Below, piece by piece: positions 53,564-61,698 of a DNA stretch of 64,000 bases; within the stretch, counting starts at the first letter, position 1; every line of letters begins with the position of its first letter. The notes under the pieces were generated by a model. The model was not told the origin of the DNA, did not search any database, and saw nothing but the letters and a program-made list of their open reading frames with translations. The stretch is taken from NCBI GenBank assembly GCA_026986575.1, contig JALSOH010000004.1, positions 784,693-848,692 on the forward strand, in the 5' to 3' direction. This DNA comes from Thermoproteota archaeon. GTDB taxonomy: Archaea; Korarchaeota; Korarchaeia; Korarchaeales; Korarchaeaceae. The translations under genes and the position numbers were made by a program.

Positions 53564-53868
53564 AAACCAGTTTCGGATCTATACGCCTGTCCTTTTCCTA
53601 TTTACTCCGAGACAGGAATGCTCAGCGTATTGATACCCTCCCTGATAACCTATGGCTTTTTCCCACGTTACTAACTAGGGATTCAAATAGTTCCCCAGAC
53701 TCGGACTTGTTTACGATTGCCGCTTCCGTTTACCTTAACGACTTATCCTGTTCTCACAATCACTCCCCACGCGGAGGAGGTTGATAATATGGCTAATAGG
53801 TACTCCCCGCCTCAGGTGAATTATGCTCACTGAAACCTTAAAGATCTTATCAATTAACCGTCAACTCG
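53564..53868. other. 305-base intergenic stretch
   Basis: No ORF, RNA gene or repeat that I can support. It is moderately AT-rich and ends in the promoter region of the methyltransferase-like membrane gene (ACCTTAAAGATC near 53830). Confidence 0.35.
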
Positions 53869-54372
53869 GTGATCACAGTGGAGAAGGTGAAGAAGAGACT
53901 CTTCATTTGGCTGTTCGTAATATTAGCCTCATTGGTACTGGGATACGCACTGGACTCCATATATGGTCTGATTTTACCCCCGTGGGCGAGGGTCCTCGGG
54001 CTACTAGGTATGATGGTGGCGGCGCTGATCTTGAGGACCTCGGGCAGGATGCTCAGGAAGTTTGGAAAGCCGGAGGAGTGGGGATGGACCACGAAGCTCG
54101 TTACACACGGCATATACTCCTGCGTCAGGCACCCTCATCATTTCGGCATCGGACTCTTCGTGACCTCCTTGGGCCTAATCCTCAGCGGCCTGTTCACATT
54201 CCTCTTGCTCACTTTCACCATCTGGGTGAGCGTGATCCTCTTTCTGATAAGGGTGGAGGAGCCAGAGGCCATGGAGAAGTTCGGGGAGGAGTACGAGGAT
54301 TACAGGAGAAGAGTACCCATGATCCTGCCTAATCCCCTATGCCTGCTGAGAGAGATCTTAAAGCCAATATGA
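53869..54372 (+). CDS. Isoprenylcysteine methyltransferase (ICMT/PEMT)-like membrane protein
   Basis: 167 residues from GTG 53869. Four helices and the family signature THGIYSCVRHPHHFGIGLF with, at the C-terminus, EEPEAMEKFGEEYEDYRRRVPMILP. These membrane enzymes methylate a lipid or a prenyl group with SAM. Substrate unknown. Confidence 0.85.
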   Translation: MITVEKVKKRLFIWLFVILASLVLGYALDSIYGLILPPWARVLGLLGMMVAALILRTSGRMLRKFGKPEEWGWTTKLVTHGIYSCVRHPHHFGIGLFVTSLGLILSGLFTFLLLTFTIWVSVILFLIRVEEPEAMEKFGEEYEDYRRRVPMILPNPLCLLREILKPI

Positions 54373-54458
54373 TCGCACCTCCTCGCCTCACGGTTTTCGG
54401 GGCGGCCGCTGATTCGGGATCTTAATAAGCCACTCCTGATCACAATTTCTGAGGAGCC

Positions 54459-55169
54459 ATGAAGTACCAGATCTTAGGGGATAATCTCCAAGTCCTCGTT
54501 ATAGAACTGTCTCCCGGTGAGAGGATATACGCCGAGGCCGGGGCCCTCAACCACATGTCGGGCAACATCAAGATGGATGTGAAGGCCCGCGGCGGGTTCA
54601 TGGCCAGCCTGAAGAGGGCCATAGCTGGAGAAACATTCTTCGTAACGGAGTTCTCCGCCGAAGGAGGGCCAGGAGTCGTGTCCTTCGCTGGCACAGCCCC
54701 TGGTAAGATAGCGGTGCTGGAACTGGATGGCACTAAGGAGTACCTTATCCAGAGGGGCGGCTTTTTGGCAGCTGAGGACGGGGTGGAGGTCACCGCCGGT
54801 ATGGCTAGGAAGCTGGGAGCTGCTCTCTTCGGTGGGGAGGGGCTCATAATGGAGAGGGTGCGAGGTGTGGGGAAGGTGTTCATCCACGCGGCCGGGGACT
54901 TCATAGAGTACGATCTGAAGCCAGATCAGGTCCTTAAAGTGGACACCGGGCACTTGGTGGCCTTGGAGGACTCGGTGGACTTCGACATAGAGAGGGTCGG
55001 CGGTGTGAAGTCCATACTGTTCAGTGGGGAGGGCCTCTTCTTCGCGGTGCTGAGGGGCCCGGGCAGGGTGATACTCCAGTCTCTGAACATATCTGCCCTA
55101 GCTAAGGAGATAGCGAGGCACATACCCCAATCTGGGAATAGGGGATTCACTATAACACTGGGTGATTGA
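54459..55169 (+). CDS. AIM24/TIGR00266 family protein
   Basis: 236 residues. YAEAGALNHMSGNIKMD at the start, GPGVVSFAGTAPGKIAVLELD in the middle and GGVKSILFSGEGLFFAVLRGPGRVILQS late are the family's repeating beta-helix-like signatures. Function in bacteria and archaea is unknown; the yeast relative is mitochondrial. Its last bases overlap the next membrane-protein gene (GTG 55162), so the two are an operon. Confidence 0.88.
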   Translation: MKYQILGDNLQVLVIELSPGERIYAEAGALNHMSGNIKMDVKARGGFMASLKRAIAGETFFVTEFSAEGGPGVVSFAGTAPGKIAVLELDGTKEYLIQRGGFLAAEDGVEVTAGMARKLGAALFGGEGLIMERVRGVGKVFIHAAGDFIEYDLKPDQVLKVDTGHLVALEDSVDFDIERVGGVKSILFSGEGLFFAVLRGPGRVILQSLNISALAKEIARHIPQSGNRGFTITLGD

Positions 55170-55470
55170 TTTGAGAGGGAGGGACGTTGCGGCTCTCCTG
55201 CTCCTCACCCTAATAGGGCTGCTGGCTGGAGGTATAGTGTTCTGGCTGATCCTCAAATATCTCCCGTTAATCGCTGCCCTCATACTGGCCATCCTCGTTG
55301 CCTTAATAATGTTAGGTGTACTCGTCTCAGTGGTAGGCTTCTTCTCCGCTGCGGTGGGGGCCCTCTACTACGCGGTTGTGAAGAGACCAAGTACGGGCGG
55401 GAGGCCGGTTACCTTGAGGGATGCCAAGAAGCTGGACAAGGAGGAAGGGAAGTTCGAGGAGGCCGAGTGA
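55162..55470 (+). CDS. Small two-helix membrane protein
   Basis: 102 residues from GTG 55162 (TTG 55171 possible). Two long helices (VAALLLLTLIGLLAGGIVFWLILKYL; LIAALILAILVALIMLGVLVSVVGF) followed by a charged tail. Operon partner of the AIM24-like protein; probably its membrane anchor. Confidence 0.6.
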   Translation: MIDLRGRDVAALLLLTLIGLLAGGIVFWLILKYLPLIAALILAILVALIMLGVLVSVVGFFSAAVGALYYAVVKRPSTGGRPVTLRDAKKLDKEEGKFEEAE

Positions 55471-55471
55471 A

Positions 55472-55870
55472 TTGAGCCATAGGGAGTCAGAGAGCCTGAA
55501 GAGGAGGCAGGGCGTTCCTAGAGCTAGCTGAGTACAGCCTATCCAGAGGCTTCCACGACATGGCTGTGTTTCACGCCCATCAGGCCATCGAGTATTCGTC
55601 AAGGGGGTACTGCTTGAGGTGGTGGGCACATACCCGAGGACTCACGATCTGATGGAGCTCTTGGGTGACTGGCTCTCCGAGAAGTGCGATCTCATATCTA
55701 AACTCTTGAATGAGAGGGGTGAGAAGATAGAGCATCTCACAGATGCCTACTTCAGCTCTAGGTACGGTGAAAGGAACTTCAGGCGCGAGCTAGCCATCTC
55801 ATTTGTCGAACTGGCTCGGGAGGTGATTAGAGTTGCGAGCCTATGTGAGGAAGAGGATAGAGAGAGCTGA
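55472..55870 (+). pseudogene. HEPN-domain gene with two frameshifts
   Basis: TTG 55472 opens MSHRESESLKRR; an extra base at the GGCAGGGCG stretch (about 55509-55516) shifts the true frame, AFLELAEYSLSRGFHDMAVFHAHQAIEY, and a missing T near 55594-55600 moves the rest back into FVKGVLLEVVGTYPRTHDLMELLG. The joined protein is a good HEPN domain ending at 55870. The canonical RxxxxH is in SSRYGERNFRRE or nearby and uncertain. It overlaps or abuts the intact MNT gene. Confidence 0.72.
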
Positions 55871-56186
55871 AATGGTAAAGAGGTGGAGGGAGCACGTGAG
55901 AGAGATCGCCCGATCAGCGAGGAGAGTCTTGGGAGATGTGGAGATATACGTGTTCGGTAGCGCTGTGGAAGAGAGGCTCACCGCCTCTTCCGACGTCGAT
56001 CTGCTCATTGTGTGCGAGAAAGCCCCTAGGGACTTTGAGGAGTACGAGGATCTCAAGGAGAGGATACTGAGGGGAGCTGGCTTGGAAACTAGGTCTCCCT
56101 TCCAGCTGCACATAGTGGACAGGGACGGAGCTAGGTTCTACTTGGAGAACCTCATGGTGAGGGCTGAGAGGGTCCCTCATCCTTAG
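55833..56186 (+). CDS. MNT-type minimal nucleotidyltransferase
   Basis: 117 residues from TTG 55833, or 104 from ATG 55872 directly after the HEPN stop. The catalytic motif is canonical: VFGSAVEERLTASSDVDLLIV (G-S then D-x-D). QLHIVDRDGARFYLENL follows. As antitoxin it would AMPylate or bind the HEPN toxin, whose gene upstream is broken. Its last 35 bases overlap, tail to tail, AAA ATPase 3. Confidence 0.85.
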   Translation: MRAYVRKRIERAEMVKRWREHVREIARSARRVLGDVEIYVFGSAVEERLTASSDVDLLIVCEKAPRDFEEYEDLKERILRGAGLETRSPFQLHIVDRDGARFYLENLMVRAERVPHP

Positions 56187-57399
56187 GAGTAGACCTGATC
56201 CTTTCCGCTAGGGAAACGAGATCATCCGGGCCTAGAGACTCGTCTCCTATGTCAGGCGGCCTCTCAGTCAAGCTGACAAGGTCTGTGTAGGGTATACCAA
56301 GTTCCCTCATCCTCATCACTGATTTCTCAGCCTCTTTCTCAGGTATCGGTCCCAGCTTGATCTCGTATCCAGCTATGACTCTCTTTCTCCTCAGGAGGAT
56401 TGCATCCACATCGCCCTCGGGCGACACGTGGTAGGCTAGCCTCGCCCCCTCCCGCCTGGCCAGCATCTCCCCCACCGAAAGCTGGATCTCCCTACCCAAG
56501 ACGCTCCTGATCGCATCCTCCTCAGGCGGGTAACCGTCGTTCACCCCGAACTTGGCCTCCATGTAGTAGAGGACTGACAACAGGGGAGATCTGTGCCGGT
56601 AAAGGTATTTGGTCCTTCCACTCTTCCACAGAGGTATCTTAGTCGCTAATCCCATGGATTCAAGCCTCGAGAGGATTCCGGTGACTGCGGCAATCCCTCC
56701 AGACAGTAATCCCCTGGAGCTTAGGATTCCCGCCATTTCCTTGGCGCTCCAGACCCCCTCCCCCATTAGGAGGAGGATCGAGTCGTAGAGGGATGTGAGT
56801 ACCCTCTCCTCCTCGCTGAAGACTTCACCCACAAGTCCTTGAGCGGACATGAAGAGCCCGAATGATCTATCCACCAAGAAGCGGACCGGGTCCTCTAGGT
56901 TAGCGAGCGGTATCACCCAAGGGTCCCTCATGAGAGCGGCCCACACGAAGCCCTCCCTATCCTTCGGCCTGAGATTCGCCAGCATGTCCGAGTAGGATAT
57001 TATGTCGAGTCTTAAGGGTTCAACAAGCCCCAGAAGGGGGTTTCTCCTGTCGAACACCTTCCTCACTATCCCCGAGCTAGATCCCGCTAGGTAGAGTCTT
57101 CCGCTCGGGTGTATCTCGGCTAGTCTCTCCCAATGCACATCATCGAGCCTCTGAAACTCGTCTATCACGGCCTTTCCATCAGAGGAGAGGGTCTCCACGA
57201 CGAGGCGGATCGCTTCCTCTATGGTCCTCAGTTCCCCGTCCACAAGCGCAGCCCTTGATCTTGTGATCGTCACGTAAGCATCCCATCTCGTGAGACGACG
57301 TAGCAGGAAGGATTTGCCTACCTTCCTCCTGCCGTAGAGGAGGAGCCAGCCCTTCCTCCTCTTTATCTCCTCGCCTTCCCACCTATCTATCACTAACAA
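56152..57399 (-). CDS. Archaeal AAA ATPase 3 with PD-(D/E)xK-like end
   Basis: About 415 residues from TTG 57399 (GTG 57393 also in frame). Walker A YGRRKVGKSF, Walker B AVIDEFQRLDD, sensor LAGSSSG, a winged helix (SAKEMAGILSSRGLLSGGIAAVTGILSRLESMGL) and a nuclease-like end with GDVDAILLRRKRVIAGYEIKLG. Its relatives start MFVxR; here an out-of-frame ATG at 57403 reads MFVSDR-stop, so the true start may be lost to a one-base shift. The operator array precedes it. Lies 50 bases downstream of elp3. Confidence 0.82.
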   Translation of the reverse strand: MLVIDRWEGEEIKRRKGWLLLYGRRKVGKSFLLRRLTRWDAYVTITRSRAALVDGELRTIEEAIRLVVETLSSDGKAVIDEFQRLDDVHWERLAEIHPSGRLYLAGSSSGIVRKVFDRRNPLLGLVEPLRLDIISYSDMLANLRPKDREGFVWAALMRDPWVIPLANLEDPVRFLVDRSFGLFMSAQGLVGEVFSEEERVLTSLYDSILLLMGEGVWSAKEMAGILSSRGLLSGGIAAVTGILSRLESMGLATKIPLWKSGRTKYLYRHRSPLLSVLYYMEAKFGVNDGYPPEEDAIRSVLGREIQLSVGEMLARREGARLAYHVSPEGDVDAILLRRKRVIAGYEIKLGPIPEKEAEKSVMRMRELGIPYTDLVSLTERPPDIGDESLGPDDLVSLAERIRSTPKDEGPSQPSP

Positions 57400-57403
57400 A
57401 CAT

Positions 57404-57437
57404 AATATTCCTAATAGAATATTCCCACAAGAATATA
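57404..57437 (-). promoter_or_regulatory. Operator array of AAA ATPase 3
   Basis: On the plus strand AATATTC (57404-57410), six bases, GAATATTC (57417-57424), six bases and GAATATA (57431-57437) follow at even 13-14-base steps, forming two back-to-back inverted repeats. The first half-site abuts the ATG at 57403, and a TATA box (ATTTATA on the minus strand, 57434-57440) overlaps the last. Same logic as at AAA ATPases 1 and 2. Confidence 0.58.
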
Positions 57438-57448
57438 AATTGTTCGAA

Positions 57449-58882
57449 TCAGGAGAGGTCCTTTGCCACGTAGAAGGAGCCCCTGATGAGCTCATACCCC
57501 AGCTTCCTGAAGTAGTTCCTCGCCCCCACACCCGATATGACCAGCATCCTCCTCGCATCCAGCTCCTCCACCGCTATTCTCTCAGCCTCCGACATGAGCC
57601 ACCTCCCGAACCCCCTGTGCTGGGCCCCCTCTCTAGGCGGCTCTCCCACCGGAACCAGAGGACCGTAAACGTGGATCTCCCTCACTATGGCCGTCCTCTC
57701 ATTCACCTCCCAGCGATGGGCTAAGACCGAGGGCTTCCTCAGTCTGAGCACCCCCATCAACGCGTCATTGTCATCCACCAAGGATAGGAACACCTCATAC
57801 CCGCTGCTGGCCTCGTAGTCTATGCGTTCCATCCGGACTGAGTCGTAATCTGGCTCGATTCCCCTAGCCATGGCGTGGCCGACTTCCCTGTACCTTATCT
57901 CGTTTATCCTCTCTCCCCTCTCTTGGAAGTAGTGCTCCACCATTTGCCTGAGGTTCCTCCTCCTCGGTCCAGCCGCTATGTACTCCTCCGGTATGTCTCT
58001 CTGAACGTGTTGAATCCTCACCCACCTAGGAAGGAGCCGGTACACTTTAATCAGGTACTCCAACGTCTCCTCCTCAGTCAGTCCCCTGTACTCCCCCTTC
58101 CTCCACATCTCGTAGAGAGGAGTACCGGGGAGGACTAGCGTGGGGTATATCTTCAGCATGTCGGGCCTGAAATCAGGATCCTCGAATATGAGCCTGAAGG
58201 CTTCGACATCTCTGTCCAGATCGCTTCCCGGGAGCCCAGGCATGAGGTGATAGCAGACCTTGTAGCCGGCGTCCTTTAGAATACGGGTAGACTCTATGAC
58301 GTCTCGGACGGTATGCCCCCTCCTCACCCTCTCCAGCACGTCGTCGAAGGGGCTCTGCACCCCTATCTCAACCCTAGTAGCGCCTAGGTAGAGCATCCTG
58401 TCGACGTGCTCCTCTTTCGCCCAGTCCGGCCTTGTCTCAATGGTGAGGGCCACGCACCTCGCTTTAGCTGACTCATTCAGGGCATGGGCCTCCAGCAGGC
58501 TATTGGATCTGACCTCATCGCCGGGAAAGGAGTTGAGGGCATCGAAGGCTCTCCTCACGAACCATTCTTGGTAGGAGAAGGGCATGGCCGTGAAGGTGCC
58601 CCCCATCAAGATCATCTCCACCTTAGAGGGGAAGAAGCCGGCCATGAGGTGCTGATGCAGCCTCATCCAAACCTGTTTGAATGGATCGTAGTTCACCCTA
58701 GCCGCCCTCATCACGGTGGGGCTCCTGTCAACATAGCTCTGAGGTGTCTGCCCGCCTCCAGGGCAGTAGATGCATCTGCCGTGTGGGCAAGGGTACGGCC
58801 TAGCCATCACCGGAACTATCGCTACTCCCGAGGCCACCCTGGCTCTCCTGACGGGCCTTAGCTTCAACCCCTCCATAACCAT
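57449..58882 (-). CDS. elp3: Elp3 tRNA U34 carboxymethyl-forming acetyltransferase
   Basis: 477 residues. Radical-SAM cysteines C32-x4-C37-x2-C40 (CPHGRCIYC), YCPGGGQTPQSY, LTIETRPDW and GVQSPFDDVLERVRRGH in the SAM domain, then the GNAT acetyltransferase at about 350-477 (HRGFGRWLMSEAERIA). Archaeal Elp3 works alone on wobble uridine 34. It begins 2 bases after the stop of a Trm9-like methyltransferase gene, which would act next on the same base. Confidence 0.95.
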   Translation of the reverse strand: MVMEGLKLRPVRRARVASGVAIVPVMARPYPCPHGRCIYCPGGGQTPQSYVDRSPTVMRAARVNYDPFKQVWMRLHQHLMAGFFPSKVEMILMGGTFTAMPFSYQEWFVRRAFDALNSFPGDEVRSNSLLEAHALNESAKARCVALTIETRPDWAKEEHVDRMLYLGATRVEIGVQSPFDDVLERVRRGHTVRDVIESTRILKDAGYKVCYHLMPGLPGSDLDRDVEAFRLIFEDPDFRPDMLKIYPTLVLPGTPLYEMWRKGEYRGLTEEETLEYLIKVYRLLPRWVRIQHVQRDIPEEYIAAGPRRRNLRQMVEHYFQERGERINEIRYREVGHAMARGIEPDYDSVRMERIDYEASSGYEVFLSLVDDNDALMGVLRLRKPSVLAHRWEVNERTAIVREIHVYGPLVPVGEPPREGAQHRGFGRWLMSEAERIAVEELDARRMLVISGVGARNYFRKLGYELIRGSFYVAKDLS

Positions 58883-58883
58883 T

Positions 58884-59552
58884 TCAGACCTTCTCCGCCA
58901 CCACTACGTGATTTTCAGCGAACCAGCGATATTTAAAGCTCCTTCCGTAGGAGCGGATAATTCTCAGGCCAGCCTCCTCCACTAATGACTCGAGCTCCCT
59001 CTTGGTGAAGAGGTGATAGTAGCGCTGGTAAACTCGGCCCTTCGTGTGCCACGGGACAGTGAGATCCCCGAACTCTCTCCCCTTCAGGGGATTAAGCAGC
59101 ATCCTAGGTATTTTCTTGAAGAAGCGAGGCTGGAAGAGGGCCCATGCTGAGACTATCAGCCTCCCACCCGGCTCGAGCACCCTCTTGACCTCTCTCAAGG
59201 AGCGCAAGCGGTCCTCTCTAGGCAAGTGATGTATCGTTGCCAAGTATAGGACCGTGCCGAAGGAGGAGTCGCGGAAGGGAAGGGTGGAGGCATCGCACTG
59301 CACCAGATCCCTAACCCTCCTCCTAGCCACCATGAGCATGCCCCAAGAGATGTCGGCGCAAACGACCCTGTACCCTTTACCCTCTAGGTAGCTCGCGTGC
59401 CTCCCGTTACCGCATCCCAAGTCCAGGATGGGATCCCTGTCGACGAGATCCACCTCCGGCCAGGGCCTCCCTCGGGTGTGATCGAACCCTTCCGCTATCT
59501 CGTCATACACCCTCATGACATCGCGCTTCACATTCAGGACGAGCACCCCCAC
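58884..59552 (-). CDS. Trm9-like tRNA wobble-uridine methyltransferase
   Basis: 222 residues from GTG 59552. The start RVYDEIAEGFDHTRGRPWPEV is a Trm9/ABH8 signature, LDLGCGNGRHASYL the SAM loop, and ATIHHLPREDRLRSLREVKRV the family helix. Trm9 methylates cm5U34 to mcm5U34. Upstream of and co-transcribed with elp3, whose product makes the substrate. Its partner Trm112 is not visible here. A generic SAM methyltransferase is the alternative. Confidence 0.8.
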   Translation of the reverse strand: MGVLVLNVKRDVMRVYDEIAEGFDHTRGRPWPEVDLVDRDPILDLGCGNGRHASYLEGKGYRVVCADISWGMLMVARRRVRDLVQCDASTLPFRDSSFGTVLYLATIHHLPREDRLRSLREVKRVLEPGGRLIVSAWALFQPRFFKKIPRMLLNPLKGREFGDLTVPWHTKGRVYQRYYHLFTKRELESLVEEAGLRIIRSYGRSFKYRWFAENHVVVAEKV

Positions 59553-59611
59553 AGCTCTCCAGATCCTTTGTCAACGCTTATCTCCACACGTCCGGTTAGA
59601 TCCCACGGTTA

Positions 59612-60079
59612 TTAGATTGAGTCTAAGAACAAAACCCCCAGCTCCTCCAGCTTGTCGAGTACCGGTTCCATCTCCCTCTCAACCCCTCTGAACAGCGGGG
59701 ATCCCCCCATGAGCTCCGCACTGGCTATGACGTAGCAATCCGGTAGGGCTATGCGCAGTTCCTTCTTCAGCTCACCGGCCCTCTTCGCAGTTTCCTCCGT
59801 AATTCTCGCCACAGATATCCTTACCTTTAACCATTCAACGTATTTTAGTGCTTCTTCATTCGGATTAAGGACGGATGAAGCCTCGTAGATCCTTGAAGCT
59901 ACGTACAAGGTCTCGCTTAACGTAATAGGGCTCATAAACAGCCTAACGTTTCCCCCGTCTGCATCACTGAATAGCTTCACGACCTTGTGCCTGTACGGAG
60001 CCCTTTTCACGATGTACTCGACTAGGACACCGGTATCTAACACAATCCTCTCGGGTCTAGCTCTTGGAGATTCTTCCAT
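59612..60079 (-). CDS. vapC: PIN-domain ribonuclease toxin (VapC)
   Basis: 155 residues. IVLDTGVLVEYI holds the first Asp, MSPITLSETLYVASRIYE the Glu, and ALPDCYVIASAELMGGSPLF the later Asp of the PIN active site. Overlaps the upstream AbrB-type antitoxin by 23 bases. A second VapBC pair lies at 7.7-8.4 kb with a different antitoxin type. Confidence 0.88.
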   Translation of the reverse strand: MEESPRARPERIVLDTGVLVEYIVKRAPYRHKVVKLFSDADGGNVRLFMSPITLSETLYVASRIYEASSVLNPNEEALKYVEWLKVRISVARITEETAKRAGELKKELRIALPDCYVIASAELMGGSPLFRGVEREMEPVLDKLEELGVLFLDSI

Positions 60080-60293
60080 GCTTCCTACCCTCTAAGGCGT
60101 GCTCCTCTCTGAGCAGCTCCTCTATGATCTTCGGATCGACATCCACGACCTTTGGTTTAAGAGGCCTCAGTATGATAATACCATCGCCCACTTCGACGAG
60201 TACCTCACCCCCTTCCCTGATACCAGCCATCTCTCTCAGTCTCTTAGGTAGAATGATCACCCCCTTCTTCCTAACCTTCAGAACCGATTTCAT
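60057..60293 (-). CDS. vapB: AbrB-type antitoxin (VapB)
   Basis: 78 residues with KSVLKVRKKGVIILPKRLREMAGIREGGEVLVEVGDGIIIL, a complete AbrB swapped-hairpin DNA-binding fold. Start ATG 60293 behind AGAGGTGA. It overlaps vapC and should repress the pair's promoter, whose TTTTTATTAA box is about 30-40 bases upstream. Confidence 0.88.
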   Translation of the reverse strand: MKSVLKVRKKGVIILPKRLREMAGIREGGEVLVEVGDGIIILRPLKPKVVDVDPKIIEELLREEHALEGRKHGRISKS

Positions 60294-60425
60294 AGGTTCA
60301 CCTCTGATAATGAGTTTAACTTAATAAAAAGGTGAACTAATAGCCAAAGTGGAACCAATTGAGCTGTGGTGGACCTACCGGATTCGGATCGACCTAGCGG
60401 CCCTCCTGACGTCGTGGGACCCCAA

Positions 60426-60683
60426 TCAGATGGAGGGAAGTACCTCCTCCAGCCTCTCGTATATGCCCAACCACTCGTATCCCCTGGGAGTTATCTTATA
60501 CCTCTTCCTCCCCCCCTCTTGCAGTTCTATCAGCAACCCATACCTGAGAAGCTGGTTCACTATCCTCCTTCCCCTGTCCACTGGAAGGCCGGCCCTCCTG
60601 CATATCTCCGTTACACACATCTCCTCTCTGCAAGCCTCGAGCATCGACTTCACTATATCGTGCCTGCACCTGTTCTTGTACAC
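60426..60683 (-). CDS. Winged-helix transcription regulator
   Basis: About 85 residues from GTG 60683, chosen because a TTTTATTCC box (60702-60711) sits about 25 bases upstream; the longest frame starts in improbable Arg/Ser-rich sequence. RHDIVKSMLEACREEMCVTEICRRAGLPVDRGRRIVNQLLRYGLLIELQEGGRKRYKITPRGYEWL is a PadR/ArsR-like wHTH. Three cysteines near the start could sense metals or redox state. Confidence 0.72.
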   Translation of the reverse strand: MYKNRCRHDIVKSMLEACREEMCVTEICRRAGLPVDRGRRIVNQLLRYGLLIELQEGGRKRYKITPRGYEWLGIYERLEEVLPSI

Positions 60684-60966
60684 AATCAAGGCCGTGATGC
60701 TTGGAATAAAAGATTGGGTGCTGGCGTTAGAAGGATTGTACTCACTAATGGGGACTCGTCGGCGCTCTCCAGAACTCCGATGGCTAAGTGATCTCCCACA
60801 GCGGTGACCTCCTATCGTTCTTTCCATCAGAGAACTACCTTAGGGACTGACTGACCCATAGAATTGCCGATCTGAATGGAGAACCCATCGCCTTCCGGGG
60901 ATTGAACGGCGGGACCTGCCGATCCGCGTAAGTACTTGGGCTGTGCAACGTTCCCGCCGGTTGCTA

Positions 60967-60987
60967 TAACTCACAATTTGTGAGTTA
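60967..60987. promoter_or_regulatory. 21-bp perfect palindrome before the bactofilin-like gene
   Basis: Arms TAACTCACAA and TTGTGAGTTA flank a single T. An AT-rich TATA-like box (GAATAAA, 60988-60994) follows directly, and the ATG is at 61029. A dimeric regulator bound here would cover the BRE/TATA region. The wHTH gene on the opposite side is a candidate. Confidence 0.55.
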
Positions 60988-61028
60988 GAATAAAGGGCGG
61001 GAGAACCGGAGGGTCTCGGGGTGCGTGC

Positions 61029-61667
61029 ATGCAGGAGATAGACGAGCTCTCCGTGGGTGGATCCGTCAGCCTCAAGGGACCGGTGAAATTCGGAGTGGTG
61101 AGGGTGAGCGGTTCCTTGAAGATCGAGGGTGACGCTGAAGGTGAGGAAATGAGGATAAGTGGCTCCAGCACGATAGTAGGTAGTGTCAGAGCTGAGGAGA
61201 TCAAGGTGGCAGGGAGCATGAAGGTCTCGGGCAGTATAGAGGCATCAGAACTTGAGATCGCCGGTAGTCTGGAGTCGGACGGGGAGATCAGGGGAGGAGA
61301 TGTGGAGATCGCCGGTAGCGTGAGGGCAAAGAGGATCACTGGGGATGAGGTTAAGGTTCACGGCTCAGCCAAGGCCGAGGAGATAGCGGGAAGTGAGATC
61401 GAGGTGGGCAAGAGATCCAAGGTGAGGGGACTCATAGTGGGCAGGGAGGTCAGGATCGGCAAGGACGCTGAGGTCCAGGATGTGATCGGAGGGGAGGTCT
61501 ACATCGGGAGGGGCGCGGAGGCTAGGACGGTCGAGGGGGTCGAGGTACATGTGGATAGTGGCGCGGAGGTTGAGGTGCTGAGATACGTGGAAGAAGCCAT
61601 AGTACACGAGAAGGCATCAGTTGGGAGAATGGATAAGGTAGACAAGCTTTCTAGGGAGCTTCCATGA
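61029..61667 (+). CDS. Bactofilin-like / polymer-forming beta-helix protein
   Basis: 212 residues built from short repeats (SGSLKIEGDAEGEEMRISGS, AGSMKVSGSIEASELEIAGS, and so on) of about 20 residues, typical of the right-handed beta-helix of bactofilins/polymer-forming cytoskeletal proteins. The usual short proline-rich ends are missing. It may form filaments on the membrane. A 21-bp palindrome precedes it. Confidence 0.75.
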   Translation: MQEIDELSVGGSVSLKGPVKFGVVRVSGSLKIEGDAEGEEMRISGSSTIVGSVRAEEIKVAGSMKVSGSIEASELEIAGSLESDGEIRGGDVEIAGSVRAKRITGDEVKVHGSAKAEEIAGSEIEVGKRSKVRGLIVGREVRIGKDAEVQDVIGGEVYIGRGAEARTVEGVEVHVDSGAEVEVLRYVEEAIVHEKASVGRMDKVDKLSRELP

Positions 61668-61698
61668 TCTGCACGACCGATCGCCCAACGAAATCGAA

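Noticed and set aside
60890-60965. A tRNA on the minus strand with a GTTCAATC T-loop
   Set aside because: Acceptor arm and T stem do not pair; the 5' GC-rich strand pairs with the T-arm flank instead.
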